From positions 1 through 5,700 of the forward strand of contig JAESTB010000567.1 of NCBI GenBank assembly GCA_016763815.1: a stretch of 5,700 bases of DNA, given 5' to 3'. Both the position numbers and the translations under genes were made by a program. The DNA is from Arenicella sp. (lineage in GTDB: Bacteria; Pseudomonadota; Gammaproteobacteria; Arenicellales; Arenicellaceae). Positions 1 through 5,700 of this stretch are shown here, in pieces. Position 1 is the first letter of the stretch. Each line of letters starts with the position of its first letter. Below the pieces are notes generated by a model. It saw only the letters and a list, made by a program, of their open reading frames with translations, did not search any database and was not told the origin of the DNA.

Positions 1-107
1 ATGCTAATTATTCGCATTAACATTAAAATTGTTTTATTTGAATGTTTGCAATGTCGTTTACCCAAGAAGCTAGCGTTGCCAAGCGGATCTATATGCTCAG
101 GTCCTGT
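1..107. other. Gene-free stretch after the channel gene
   Basis: No coding region is seen here. Positions 1-60 are AT-rich and hold a weak interrupted inverted repeat (AACATT at 19-24 and AATGTT at 41-46, 16 bases between). It has no GC-rich stem with a U-tract, so it is not called as a rho-independent terminator. The operon may end by another mechanism or continue beyond the window. Confidence 0.5.
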
Positions 108-120
108 CTAAATATGCTCA
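91..120. repeat. 9-base direct repeat around the channel stop codon
   Basis: ATATGCTCA occurs at 91-99 and again at 112-120, a period of 21 bases. The right-hand copy encodes the last codons of the channel gene (Glu-His-Ile) and the left-hand copy lies just downstream of its stop. A short palindrome, CAGGTCCTG (98-106), sits between them. It could be a small duplication or chance; no function is claimed. Confidence 0.45.
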
Positions 121-563
121 CGCACTAGGGTCCGGTGCAACACTTCGATTAAAAACGCGGTGTTCAGACCAAATAGCACCAGGCCGTTTGCCGCGATCAT
201 GCCTGATAAAATCCGCCATTCGCTCGGCAGGGTAACATCACCAAAGCCTAAGGTAGTAAACGAGACCATGGAAAAATAGAGTGATTCTTCGAGTGATTCA
301 AAACACCCGAGCAGTTGAAAGAAACCCGCCCAAACCCAAATGGCGATACTCAATGCGGCTAGTAGCCAAAGAGTGGATGCCGACAGTACAAAGACAACTT
401 TAAAGGTGTTTATCGGGTCTGATGTTATCGCTGGGCTGTTCTTTTTCGTATGGTCCATTACCTTGAGACGCACGATCGCGGTACGAATAAACCACACTTG
501 AACCAAGATGGTGATTGGTATTACCAGCGAGCCGAGAAATATTTGCGTGACGATACTGCTCAT
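108..563 (-). CDS. Small potassium-channel-type pore protein (Ion_trans_2 fold)
   Basis: This 151-residue membrane protein has three hydrophobic segments: about 5-32, 54-82 and 117-142. Between the last two lies a pore helix (about 91-103) followed by TTLGFGD (103-109), which matches the potassium-channel selectivity filter TVGYGD with Leu and Phe at the two variable positions. The last two segments plus filter form the standard two-helix pore module of PF07885; the first helix is an additional N-terminal segment. There is no voltage-sensor, RCK/TrkA-N or cyclic-nucleotide domain, so it would act as a bare tetrameric pore or a subunit of one. The ATG lies 13 bases after the catalase-like stop, with a weak GGGT-type upstream sequence, so it looks like the last gene of the operon. 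Channel fold is confident; ion selectivity (potassium, or mixed cation as in NaK-like channels) and gating are not known. Confidence 0.85.
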   Translation of the reverse strand: MSSIVTQIFLGSLVIPITILVQVWFIRTAIVRLKVMDHTKKNSPAITSDPINTFKVVFVLSASTLWLLAALSIAIWVWAGFFQLLGCFESLEESLYFSMVSFTTLGFGDVTLPSEWRILSGMIAANGLVLFGLNTAFLIEVLHRTLVREHI

Positions 564-576
564 TTAATCAACCCGA

Positions 577-1809
577 CTATTGCTCGCTATTACTCACCGG
601 CAGAATTACATCGACATTGGTCGAGCCTACGCTGGCGTTATCGACTGGGGCTTGAGGGCAATATTGTTCTAAGCTGTCGCACCAGCTGTTGGGCTCAATT
701 GCTTGCATGCCATTACGAACCTGGCGGTATGCCGCTGTATGCAGATACACCTCACGGCGTAATAGATTGAAATAACTGATCGGTTCGAAACCTTTTACCG
801 CGTGCCAGACATTGAATGACATCGCTTCACACATATCGTTTTGTGCGGCGGTGTCAAAGCCTTGTTTGGGAATATGAACTCGTGCGATTGGCACGTATGG
901 CGACTTCTCTTCTGACCATTCGACCGTTGGGTCTTCAATTGGCATACGTTCATTAGGCTTGCGTATCTGCGCCATGAATTGAAAACAGGTATCTTGCTTA
1001 CTGAGTACCTTCTTCATTGCTTCTCTGAGAAAGTTTGGCTGAGAGTAATCGACCCCTGGTGCTTGATAGTTTTCGCAGGCTTTGGCACTGTACTTAATCT
1101 GATTGGGTCCAAGGTTATACGGTGTCATGCTGTAATACTGAGCCGATAGTGGCGTAGCCGGTGCTGTTTTTCGTGTACCCAATGCCAGATAGAGCTGTCT
1201 CAATCGCCACTCAAAAGGGTTTAGATAGTGTGCCCCAAAAAAATAGCTAAACGGCTCACCACGGGCTACGGCTTTCTCTAACTCACGATAGTCTGCTGTC
1301 GAGCGAATGAAAAACGCCGGTGAGTTTATCATCACAAAGTCTTGAGTCTTACCGGCCAAGAGTGGCGGTAGTAGCTGTTCACCAGGTACGTTCATGACTT
1401 TAATTGCCATGCCGCGCGCGTCGTTTTTAGTGTCGACTAGGGCTGGCACGCTGCCATTAGAAAAACGTATCCAAGCTTGGTATTTACCCGGAGTCTTGAA
1501 GATCCCGTGGTTATAGGTCGTTTGTGATTCGAACACTTCAAAGGTGGCTCTGACACAGCCATGTGGCTTTGAATGTGCATCGCGCTGATATTGTGGCGTG
1601 CGTTCCATGGTGACGATCTTACGAATTGATTCGACAATTGCGGCGGTCTCGGTGCGTCGATTTGCTTTGCCCAATGGCGTATTATCAATTAAGGCTGCAT
1701 CAGGGTCTCGTAGCGCGGCCGCTAACATTTGTGCTGCAAATACTGAGACAAATAGCAACGCGTAGCCGAGCACTAGGAGTAGTAGAAATTTTGTGATTAT
1801 TTTTAACAT
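577..1809 (-). CDS. Catalase-family haem protein, membrane-anchored (y4iL-like)
   Basis: This 410-residue protein matches the catalase superfamily, most like the small uncharacterised y4iL-type branch, rather than classical catalases of about 480 or more residues. Aligning motifs by eye with bovine catalase, the haem pocket looks intact: R76 and H79 (RDAHSK) for R72/H75, R115-F-S for R111-F-S, DTKNDARGMAIKV (126-138) for DTVRDPRGFAVKF, N162-S-P-A-F-F-I-R for the N148 motif, and R351/Y355 (RREVY) for the proximal R353/Y357 pair. MPIEDPTVEW (289-298) and FNVWHA (332-337) are typical of this branch. Residues 4-33 are strongly hydrophobic, a signal anchor or signal peptide without a lipobox, so the haem domain probably faces the periplasm. 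A Cys-containing tail (C377, C384) follows the domain. The ATG overlaps the cytochrome stop as TAATG, with only a weak GGA upstream, so translation is likely coupled. Relatives include catalases, allene oxide synthases and hydroperoxide-cleaving enzymes; true catalase activity is not assured. Family call is strong. Confidence 0.87.
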   Translation of the reverse strand: MLKIITKFLLLLVLGYALLFVSVFAAQMLAAALRDPDAALIDNTPLGKANRRTETAAIVESIRKIVTMERTPQYQRDAHSKPHGCVRATFEVFESQTTYNHGIFKTPGKYQAWIRFSNGSVPALVDTKNDARGMAIKVMNVPGEQLLPPLLAGKTQDFVMINSPAFFIRSTADYRELEKAVARGEPFSYFFGAHYLNPFEWRLRQLYLALGTRKTAPATPLSAQYYSMTPYNLGPNQIKYSAKACENYQAPGVDYSQPNFLREAMKKVLSKQDTCFQFMAQIRKPNERMPIEDPTVEWSEEKSPYVPIARVHIPKQGFDTAAQNDMCEAMSFNVWHAVKGFEPISYFNLLRREVYLHTAAYRQVRNGMQAIEPNSWCDSLEQYCPQAPVDNASVGSTNVDVILPVSNSEQ

Positions 1810-4079
1810 TAGAGTCCGGTTCCGTAGCCGCTAACTTGGTTTGAACCATTCGTCTCAAGCTTAGTTGGCGCTTCAACTTGTTTAAAGGACGCCTCAGCTT
1901 GATTCGGCCATTGAACGTCGCTGCAATGCGGTTCTGATTCTGGTTGAGGGCGTTCACCGTCTTTATGAATCTTCAGATATTCCACCAGCGCAAGCCGCTC
2001 ACGCTGTGTGAATTGACGGCAGTAGCCTGGTCGATCTGCTAATTCATAGCCTATGACACCGTCACCACACAGGCCATCGTTAAACTCATGGCCTAAGTTG
2101 GAGTTGCCGGTGATCGAGGTATCAAACTTAAATGCGCCTTTGAATTTACTGACCTCAAGTCCAAGCGTTGCGGGGTTATATTCTTTACGGCCTAAGTAAA
2201 AAACTTGATCACGTTCTTCACTTGGTGAAAGCAGCTGAAAGATACTCGGCACTGAGCCATTGTGCAAAAACGGCGCAGTAGCCCAGACGCCTTCGAGTGG
2301 GCGAGGGCGATACGCTCGCCAGTTTTCGGGTGTATCACTCTCGCCAAACCCATTGAGATCAGCGACTTGCTCTTGTTCGCCAGCGACAACCGCATAACCG
2401 TTTTGTTCGATCAAGCCCCATTGACGATACTGTTTTGCTCGAACTTCACCCCCTATGAAGCCTAAACCTTCGGCGAAGCCGGTCTTAGTTGGGTCTGGAA
2501 TGCTGGCAGGGTCGGGTAACCTTAGAAACGAACCGTTAGCTCTTAGTTGTTTGATTTGTTCAACTAATGGGCTGATATCGTAGCGGTTATTCAGCATATT
2601 ACTGGCCGAGGTTGGGTCAGTACCAATGTGTTCTAGTGGAATGTGAATTAGCTCCCAATACCAGTCGCGTTTATATTGCAGTTGAAAATCAGATTCCGGC
2701 TTGCCCAATCTTCGGCTGTCGTTAACGGCCACTGGGGGGTGATTTCGAGTGTCCTTCAGCTCTATCAATGTGCCGTCGTTGTTGGTCATCGTTGGGCCAT
2801 GACAGGTAGTGCACTCATGAGTCTTGCCTGCGTCAGCATGGTTTATATCTCCATTAACGGCTTTTCTCGGGAATGGCCCATGGCACGAGGCGCAGGTTTC
2901 AGCGAAAATCGTAGCACCTTGCGCGGCTAGCGTTCGGTCAACTCGGCCCATTAGGTCTTCAGGCCATTGAGGTGGCTTTAGAAATTGTAACGTGGTTTCA
3001 ATGCAATGCAACTCCGGCACCATGACTGAATTGTTATACAGCTCAGCTCCATGCAGCAGATTGATTTTTGCCCGAGTGCCCAGTGCCTCATTGATATTAC
3101 GTGCCATTGCTTGGCTTACTGTTCCCATCCATTGAACCCAGTCAAAGGCCCAGATGTCCCATAAGTGAGGGTAATTGACCGGCGCGTCAGCGGTACGATA
3201 ATTGTCGGGGCTAATATAGTCGCCATAGACAGTATTAGCGATTCGCCCTAAGGCATCGGTGCGGCCGTAGCCTTCGGTAGTAGGGTACAGTGAGCCGTTG
3301 TTTTTGGCATAGATCAATGCCTGCTTAATAGACGACCAGGTCGCCTTACGTAAGTTTTTCTTTGCGGCCGTATACTCCGACTCGGCAACGTCTTTTAATA
3401 CCTTCTTAGCAAAACGGTTGAACTTTAGCGGGTTTAGGTAGGTGGTGCTCAGCGAGACTATGCTATTGGCGATGAATTGAGTCGGCTCTAGCGATGGTAA
3501 AGCGTGGCCTCCTGGGCCACCGTCAATCACCATCGCCGTGCCGCGAAAGGTAATCTGAGCCGAATGACAAGCCGCGCAGCTAACATCCAGCATTTTTGCC
3601 TTGGTCTCGGGGCTGTAATGCCAAGTTAATCCAACCGGCAGATCGGAAGGGTTATTTACATTGGGTGTCTTTGCCGGGTCGTATATGTAGCCCAGTCGCT
3701 GCATATATTTTCGGGTCACCAATGGTTTTTTACCAACTGGCTTTTCGAGATTGCTAATCCAGTCGTATTGAAGGCCGAAAAATTCAGTGCCTTGCGGTGT
3801 ACGATAATAATGTTGGCGTTGTTGATCACACCAACCTTGGTAGCTTACTTGTAGCAGGTCATTATTCGGGTCGTTGGGGTTGCCGTTTTGCGGAGCCGGG
3901 TTAGTGCACACTTTGTCACTACTGGGTGTCAAAAAACGGTATTCACTAATCTCGGTGTATTGCGGAATATTTGGGTAATTAGAGATGCTCCAAAGGTAGC
4001 CATAGGCGCCTACGAAGATTAGCAGCAGTAGTGACGCTATAGTCTTTAAAATGGTTTTCCAGTGCAGTAGTCTTTTCAT
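1809..4079 (-). CDS. Membrane-anchored multihaem c-type cytochrome, di-haem peroxidase/RoxA-like
   Basis: The product is 756 residues from the ATG at 4079. A GTG at 4088, abutting the previous stop, would add MLI; neither start has a good ribosome site, and ATG is preferred because it gives the basic MKRLLHWK head. Residues about 9-30 form one hydrophobic segment (signal anchor or uncleaved signal), placing the rest in the periplasm, where c-type haem is attached. Haem sites CXXCH: CAACH 168-172, CASCH 396-400, CTTCH 423-427. Further marks are TPQGTEFF (95-102), a Trp-rich stretch HLWDIWAFDWVQW (305-317), IPLEHIGTDP (480-489) and TAPFLHNGS (601-609), the last resembling the distal haem segment of bacterial cytochrome c peroxidase/MauG proteins. 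Length and layout fit the group containing rubber oxygenases RoxA/RoxB and many uncharacterised 'di-haem peroxidases'. The reaction could be peroxide reduction, oxygenation or substrate oxidation and cannot be decided here. The third haem site lies in an apparent insertion and is unusual. The stop shares one base with the catalase-like start, so the pair is translationally coupled. Confidence 0.88.
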   Translation of the reverse strand: MKRLLHWKTILKTIASLLLLIFVGAYGYLWSISNYPNIPQYTEISEYRFLTPSSDKVCTNPAPQNGNPNDPNNDLLQVSYQGWCDQQRQHYYRTPQGTEFFGLQYDWISNLEKPVGKKPLVTRKYMQRLGYIYDPAKTPNVNNPSDLPVGLTWHYSPETKAKMLDVSCAACHSAQITFRGTAMVIDGGPGGHALPSLEPTQFIANSIVSLSTTYLNPLKFNRFAKKVLKDVAESEYTAAKKNLRKATWSSIKQALIYAKNNGSLYPTTEGYGRTDALGRIANTVYGDYISPDNYRTADAPVNYPHLWDIWAFDWVQWMGTVSQAMARNINEALGTRAKINLLHGAELYNNSVMVPELHCIETTLQFLKPPQWPEDLMGRVDRTLAAQGATIFAETCASCHGPFPRKAVNGDINHADAGKTHECTTCHGPTMTNNDGTLIELKDTRNHPPVAVNDSRRLGKPESDFQLQYKRDWYWELIHIPLEHIGTDPTSASNMLNNRYDISPLVEQIKQLRANGSFLRLPDPASIPDPTKTGFAEGLGFIGGEVRAKQYRQWGLIEQNGYAVVAGEQEQVADLNGFGESDTPENWRAYRPRPLEGVWATAPFLHNGSVPSIFQLLSPSEERDQVFYLGRKEYNPATLGLEVSKFKGAFKFDTSITGNSNLGHEFNDGLCGDGVIGYELADRPGYCRQFTQRERLALVEYLKIHKDGERPQPESEPHCSDVQWPNQAEASFKQVEAPTKLETNGSNQVSGYGTGL

Positions 4080-4088
4080 AATAAGCAC

Positions 4089-5243
4089 TTAGCTCAGTGT
4101 AACCGGCGGTTTGAAGTCACTGCCGTTGTGGTTCAATTTTAAGCCGGCAACGGCTGATGGCATCTTTAATAAGTAGCCAGCGCCGCCGCAGGTTACGAAG
4201 GCTGTTTTCATGTCGTCGCCGCCAAAACAAATGTTTGATGGCAGCGGGGCAATTGAACCATCGGGAATGATTATCTCTTGGTACTCGACTGCTCCGTCTG
4301 GAGAGATGATCGAAATTCCGCCGTTGACCACTGGAGTATTGCCTTGCGGTAGCATGGTCGCAAGATAAAGGTTGCCTTCTACATCGACGGCCATTGAGTC
4401 GAGAATAGCTTGCCCTTCGAGTTGCGCAGTGAGTAGGTATGCGCCGTCAAGTGATGCAGGGTTGCGCTTTATTTTTCCTGCGCCAGATAATTCAAAATAC
4501 ATAACTTTGCGTTCGTAAGTCAGTGCAAAGTACAGCCTAGTGCCATCGGGAGAGAGTGCAATACCGTTGGGTGAGTTTAGTGGGTAGGCGATTTGCGTGA
4601 TGGTCTTTTGGTCGGGGCTTACATAATAAAGACCGGTGATATCACGGTCTCGATCGCGCGTTTTTCCAAAATCAGAGAACCAAATACCGCCAGCTTGATC
4701 AAACACTAAATCATCAGGGCCTTTTAAATCGAAAGCTGGGTTCCATGCTGGGCAGGCTGCTCCGCTTGGATCTGGGTAGCCGCGTTCTGTGCATTCGGTA
4801 AACAGGGTGGTGACTTCACCGCTGCTGGTATCAACTTTTTGTAAGGAACCACCCATATAGTCAGTGCCCTCAGGCTGATTGCCGCCAACCCATATTATCT
4901 TATCTTTGTTAACGCCGGGAATCGGCATCCATTCGAAGCCTCCGTCATTGCAAATATAGACGCATCCATCTGGGCCCACGGCGGCACCATTGGGGCCACC
5001 GGGTAGCGATGCAATAGTAGTGGCTGTGCCACAGGGGGCTATTTTACTAAGCCGCTGGCCTTTAATTTCGACCAAAATAATGCTGCCATCGTGGCAGTGA
5101 ATGGGCCCTTCGGGATACTCCAAGGTTGAACTGATAATTTCTATCTTAGACGTATCGAGCTTGGCATTATTGGCTCTGGAGTTTTGTCGCCCAGACTCTT
5201 CATGCCCTGAGTTTTCAGTGTTAGTAGATTCAAGCTTTGACAT
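4089..5243 (-). CDS. SMP-30/gluconolactonase/LRE family protein
   Basis: This 384-residue protein is a calcium/metal-dependent lactonase-type beta-propeller; the family hydrolyses sugar lactones and other lactones or esters. Repeating blade motifs of the form SPDG/GPDG followed by a beta strand are spread along the chain (for example GPDGCVYICND near 90-100, SPDGTRLYF near 231-239, SPDGAVEY near 314-321). The three expected metal ligands can be matched by motif: E45 in YPEGP, N226 in NSPNGIAL and D282 in LDSMAVD. GPDDLVFD (175-182) sits where many members have GPND. No signal peptide or membrane segment is seen, so it is probably cytoplasmic. The first 33 or so residues are a hydrophilic Ser/Asn/Glu-rich extension before the propeller begins; the strong GGAGG site supports this start. 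It overlaps the upstream TPR gene by 14 bases and its stop directly precedes the cytochrome gene. The family is confident; the true substrate is unknown, and the family name does not prove gluconolactone activity. Confidence 0.88.
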   Translation of the reverse strand: MSKLESTNTENSGHEESGRQNSRANNAKLDTSKIEIISSTLEYPEGPIHCHDGSIILVEIKGQRLSKIAPCGTATTIASLPGGPNGAAVGPDGCVYICNDGGFEWMPIPGVNKDKIIWVGGNQPEGTDYMGGSLQKVDTSSGEVTTLFTECTERGYPDPSGAACPAWNPAFDLKGPDDLVFDQAGGIWFSDFGKTRDRDRDITGLYYVSPDQKTITQIAYPLNSPNGIALSPDGTRLYFALTYERKVMYFELSGAGKIKRNPASLDGAYLLTAQLEGQAILDSMAVDVEGNLYLATMLPQGNTPVVNGGISIISPDGAVEYQEIIIPDGSIAPLPSNICFGGDDMKTAFVTCGGAGYLLKMPSAVAGLKLNHNGSDFKPPVTLS

Positions 5244-5700
5244 GCGGTGAGCCTCCGGTGACTACGTTTGAGTATTGTTCTGTTTTTTCGCTCAGGTCGA
5301 TAAACCCGTGCTCTTTTAACCCGCCACAAAAGGCCTCAATATCCTCCTCGCCCGACGTCTCTAAGGTCAGTTCGGTGTAGTACAAATCGGCGGTTAGTAA
5401 AGGGTTAATCTCCTTTACGCTGTCTAGTGACTTTTGGGCACTTTTGGTATCGCCCAGCATGCAGAACGCGTTGGCTATCAACAAATGGCTATGCAGCCAA
5501 CCTGGTTGCTCGGCTAGACTGAGTTCAGCGTATTCGATTGCTTGCTCATGATTGCCTAAGCGTTGATCCGCGAGCGCACGAAAGTAGTTCCAATACGGTG
5601 ATGAAGGGTGTTTTGGCGCTGTGCTAAAGTTTTGCTCTAATATATCTATCGCCTCGTGGGCGCCGTCTTCGCCACCGGTAACCGCCAGAACCAAGGCTAA
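5230..5700 (-). CDS. TPR-repeat protein, C-terminal part (5' end outside the window)
   Basis: The reading frame stays open to the window edge, so only the last 156 residues are seen. A TTG codon at 5694 could be read as a start, but the protein most likely continues upstream, because the visible part begins inside a helical repeat. At least two TPR-type helix pairs are visible: residues about 36-68 (YWNYFRALADQRLGNHEQAI, ending in a Pro-Gly-Trp turn) and about 69-102 (HSHLLIANAFCMLGD onward, ending in NP), after a partial repeat at 1-30. The closing segment EAFCGGLKEHGF (about 122-133) resembles the end of TPR modules attached to class III adenylate/guanylate cyclases or winged-helix regulators, which often finish in a GLRKAGLPE-like motif. 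That makes a signalling or regulatory protein a reasonable guess, but the catalytic or DNA-binding part is not in view. Its stop overlaps the start of the SMP-30 gene by 14 bases, so the two are probably co-translated. The TPR call is fairly sure; the cyclase idea is weak. Confidence 0.7.
   Translation of the reverse strand, partial: LALVLAVTGGEDGAHEAIDILEQNFSTAPKHPSSPYWNYFRALADQRLGNHEQAIEYAELSLAEQPGWLHSHLLIANAFCMLGDTKSAQKSLDSVKEINPLLTADLYYTELTLETSGEEDIEAFCGGLKEHGFIDLSEKTEQYSNVVTGGSPHVKA
5252..5256 (-). promoter_or_regulatory. Shine-Dalgarno site of the SMP-30 gene
   Basis: GGAGG on the minus strand lies 8 bases before the ATG at 5243-5241. It is the clearest ribosome-binding site in the window and fixes the start of the SMP-30 gene, although it lies inside the coding end of the TPR gene. 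The genes downstream have much weaker sites and probably rely on translational coupling. Confidence 0.75.

Noticed and set aside
15..56. Possible rho-independent terminator from the inverted repeat AACATT/AATGTT
   Set aside because: The stem is short, entirely AT-rich except one pair, has a 16-base loop, and lacks a proper U-tract next to the stem.
450..770. A 106-codon plus-strand open frame antisense to the channel start and the catalase-like 3' end
   Set aside because: Both strands here are explained by two well-supported minus-strand genes; the antisense product shows no recognisable motif or ribosome site and looks like a shadow frame.
1437..1957. Minus-strand open frames at 1437-1688 and 1700-1957 in other frames within the catalase-like and cytochrome genes
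   Set aside because: They lie inside genes with clear family motifs, have no domain-like pattern, and do not fit the operon spacing.
2192..2930. Short frames at 2192-2395 (minus), 2262-2465 (plus) and 2676-2930 (plus) inside the cytochrome gene
   Set aside because: Low-information translations overlapping the haem-binding coding region; judged to be shadow frames.
4080..4088. GTG at 4088-4086 as the start of the cytochrome gene
   Set aside because: It is possible and would add three residues, but the ATG at 4079 gives a more typical basic signal-anchor head and a normal start codon; the choice is not certain.
5141..5329. A 62-codon minus-strand frame across the TPR/SMP-30 junction
   Set aside because: Arg-rich out-of-frame translation overlapping two real genes; no ribosome site or family resemblance.
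108..5700. CRISPR array, insertion sequence, tRNA or rRNA
   Set aside because: No regularly spaced repeats, transposase-like protein, terminal inverted repeats or tRNA/rRNA-like sequence was seen; the space is filled by the five coding regions.

Overview
The window is one block of five tightly packed genes, all read from the minus strand (right to left), filling about 98% of the sequence. GC content looks moderate. The protein families (a RoxA/MauG-type c-type cytochrome with a membrane anchor, a y4iL-type catalase relative, and a TPR protein resembling the C-terminus of cyclase-type signalling proteins) suggest a chromosomal segment of a Gram-negative proteobacterium, perhaps a marine gammaproteobacterium. 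That taxonomic guess rests on family resemblance and style only; there is no rRNA or other marker in the window.

Layout in the direction of transcription: (1) 5700-5230, the C-terminal end of a TPR-repeat protein whose start lies outside the window; (2) 5243-4089, an SMP-30/gluconolactonase-type six-bladed beta-propeller, probably a cytoplasmic lactonase; (3) 4079-1809, a large membrane-anchored multihaem c-type cytochrome of the di-haem peroxidase/RoxA type, with three CXXCH haem sites instead of the usual two; (4) 1809-577, a membrane-anchored catalase-related haem protein that keeps the catalase haem-pocket residues; (5) 563-108, a small potassium-channel-type pore protein with filter TTLGFGD. 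Positions 1-107 carry no gene and no convincing terminator.

The junctions are a 14-base overlap, an abutting or 9-base gap, a one-base TAATG overlap and a 13-base gap. This is a strong sign of one polycistronic message with translational coupling. No promoter is visible, so the operon probably begins upstream of position 5700.

Inferred theme: two haem enzymes held on the outer face of the inner membrane, one peroxidase/oxygenase-like and one catalase-like, are made together with a probable lactonase, a TPR protein that may belong to a signalling enzyme, and an ion channel. A plausible reading is oxidative cleavage or hydroperoxide processing of an organic substrate with later ring-opening of a lactone, but neither the substrate nor the chemistry can be read from the sequence. 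The most notable points are the extra haem site in the cytochrome and the coupling of a channel to this haem operon.
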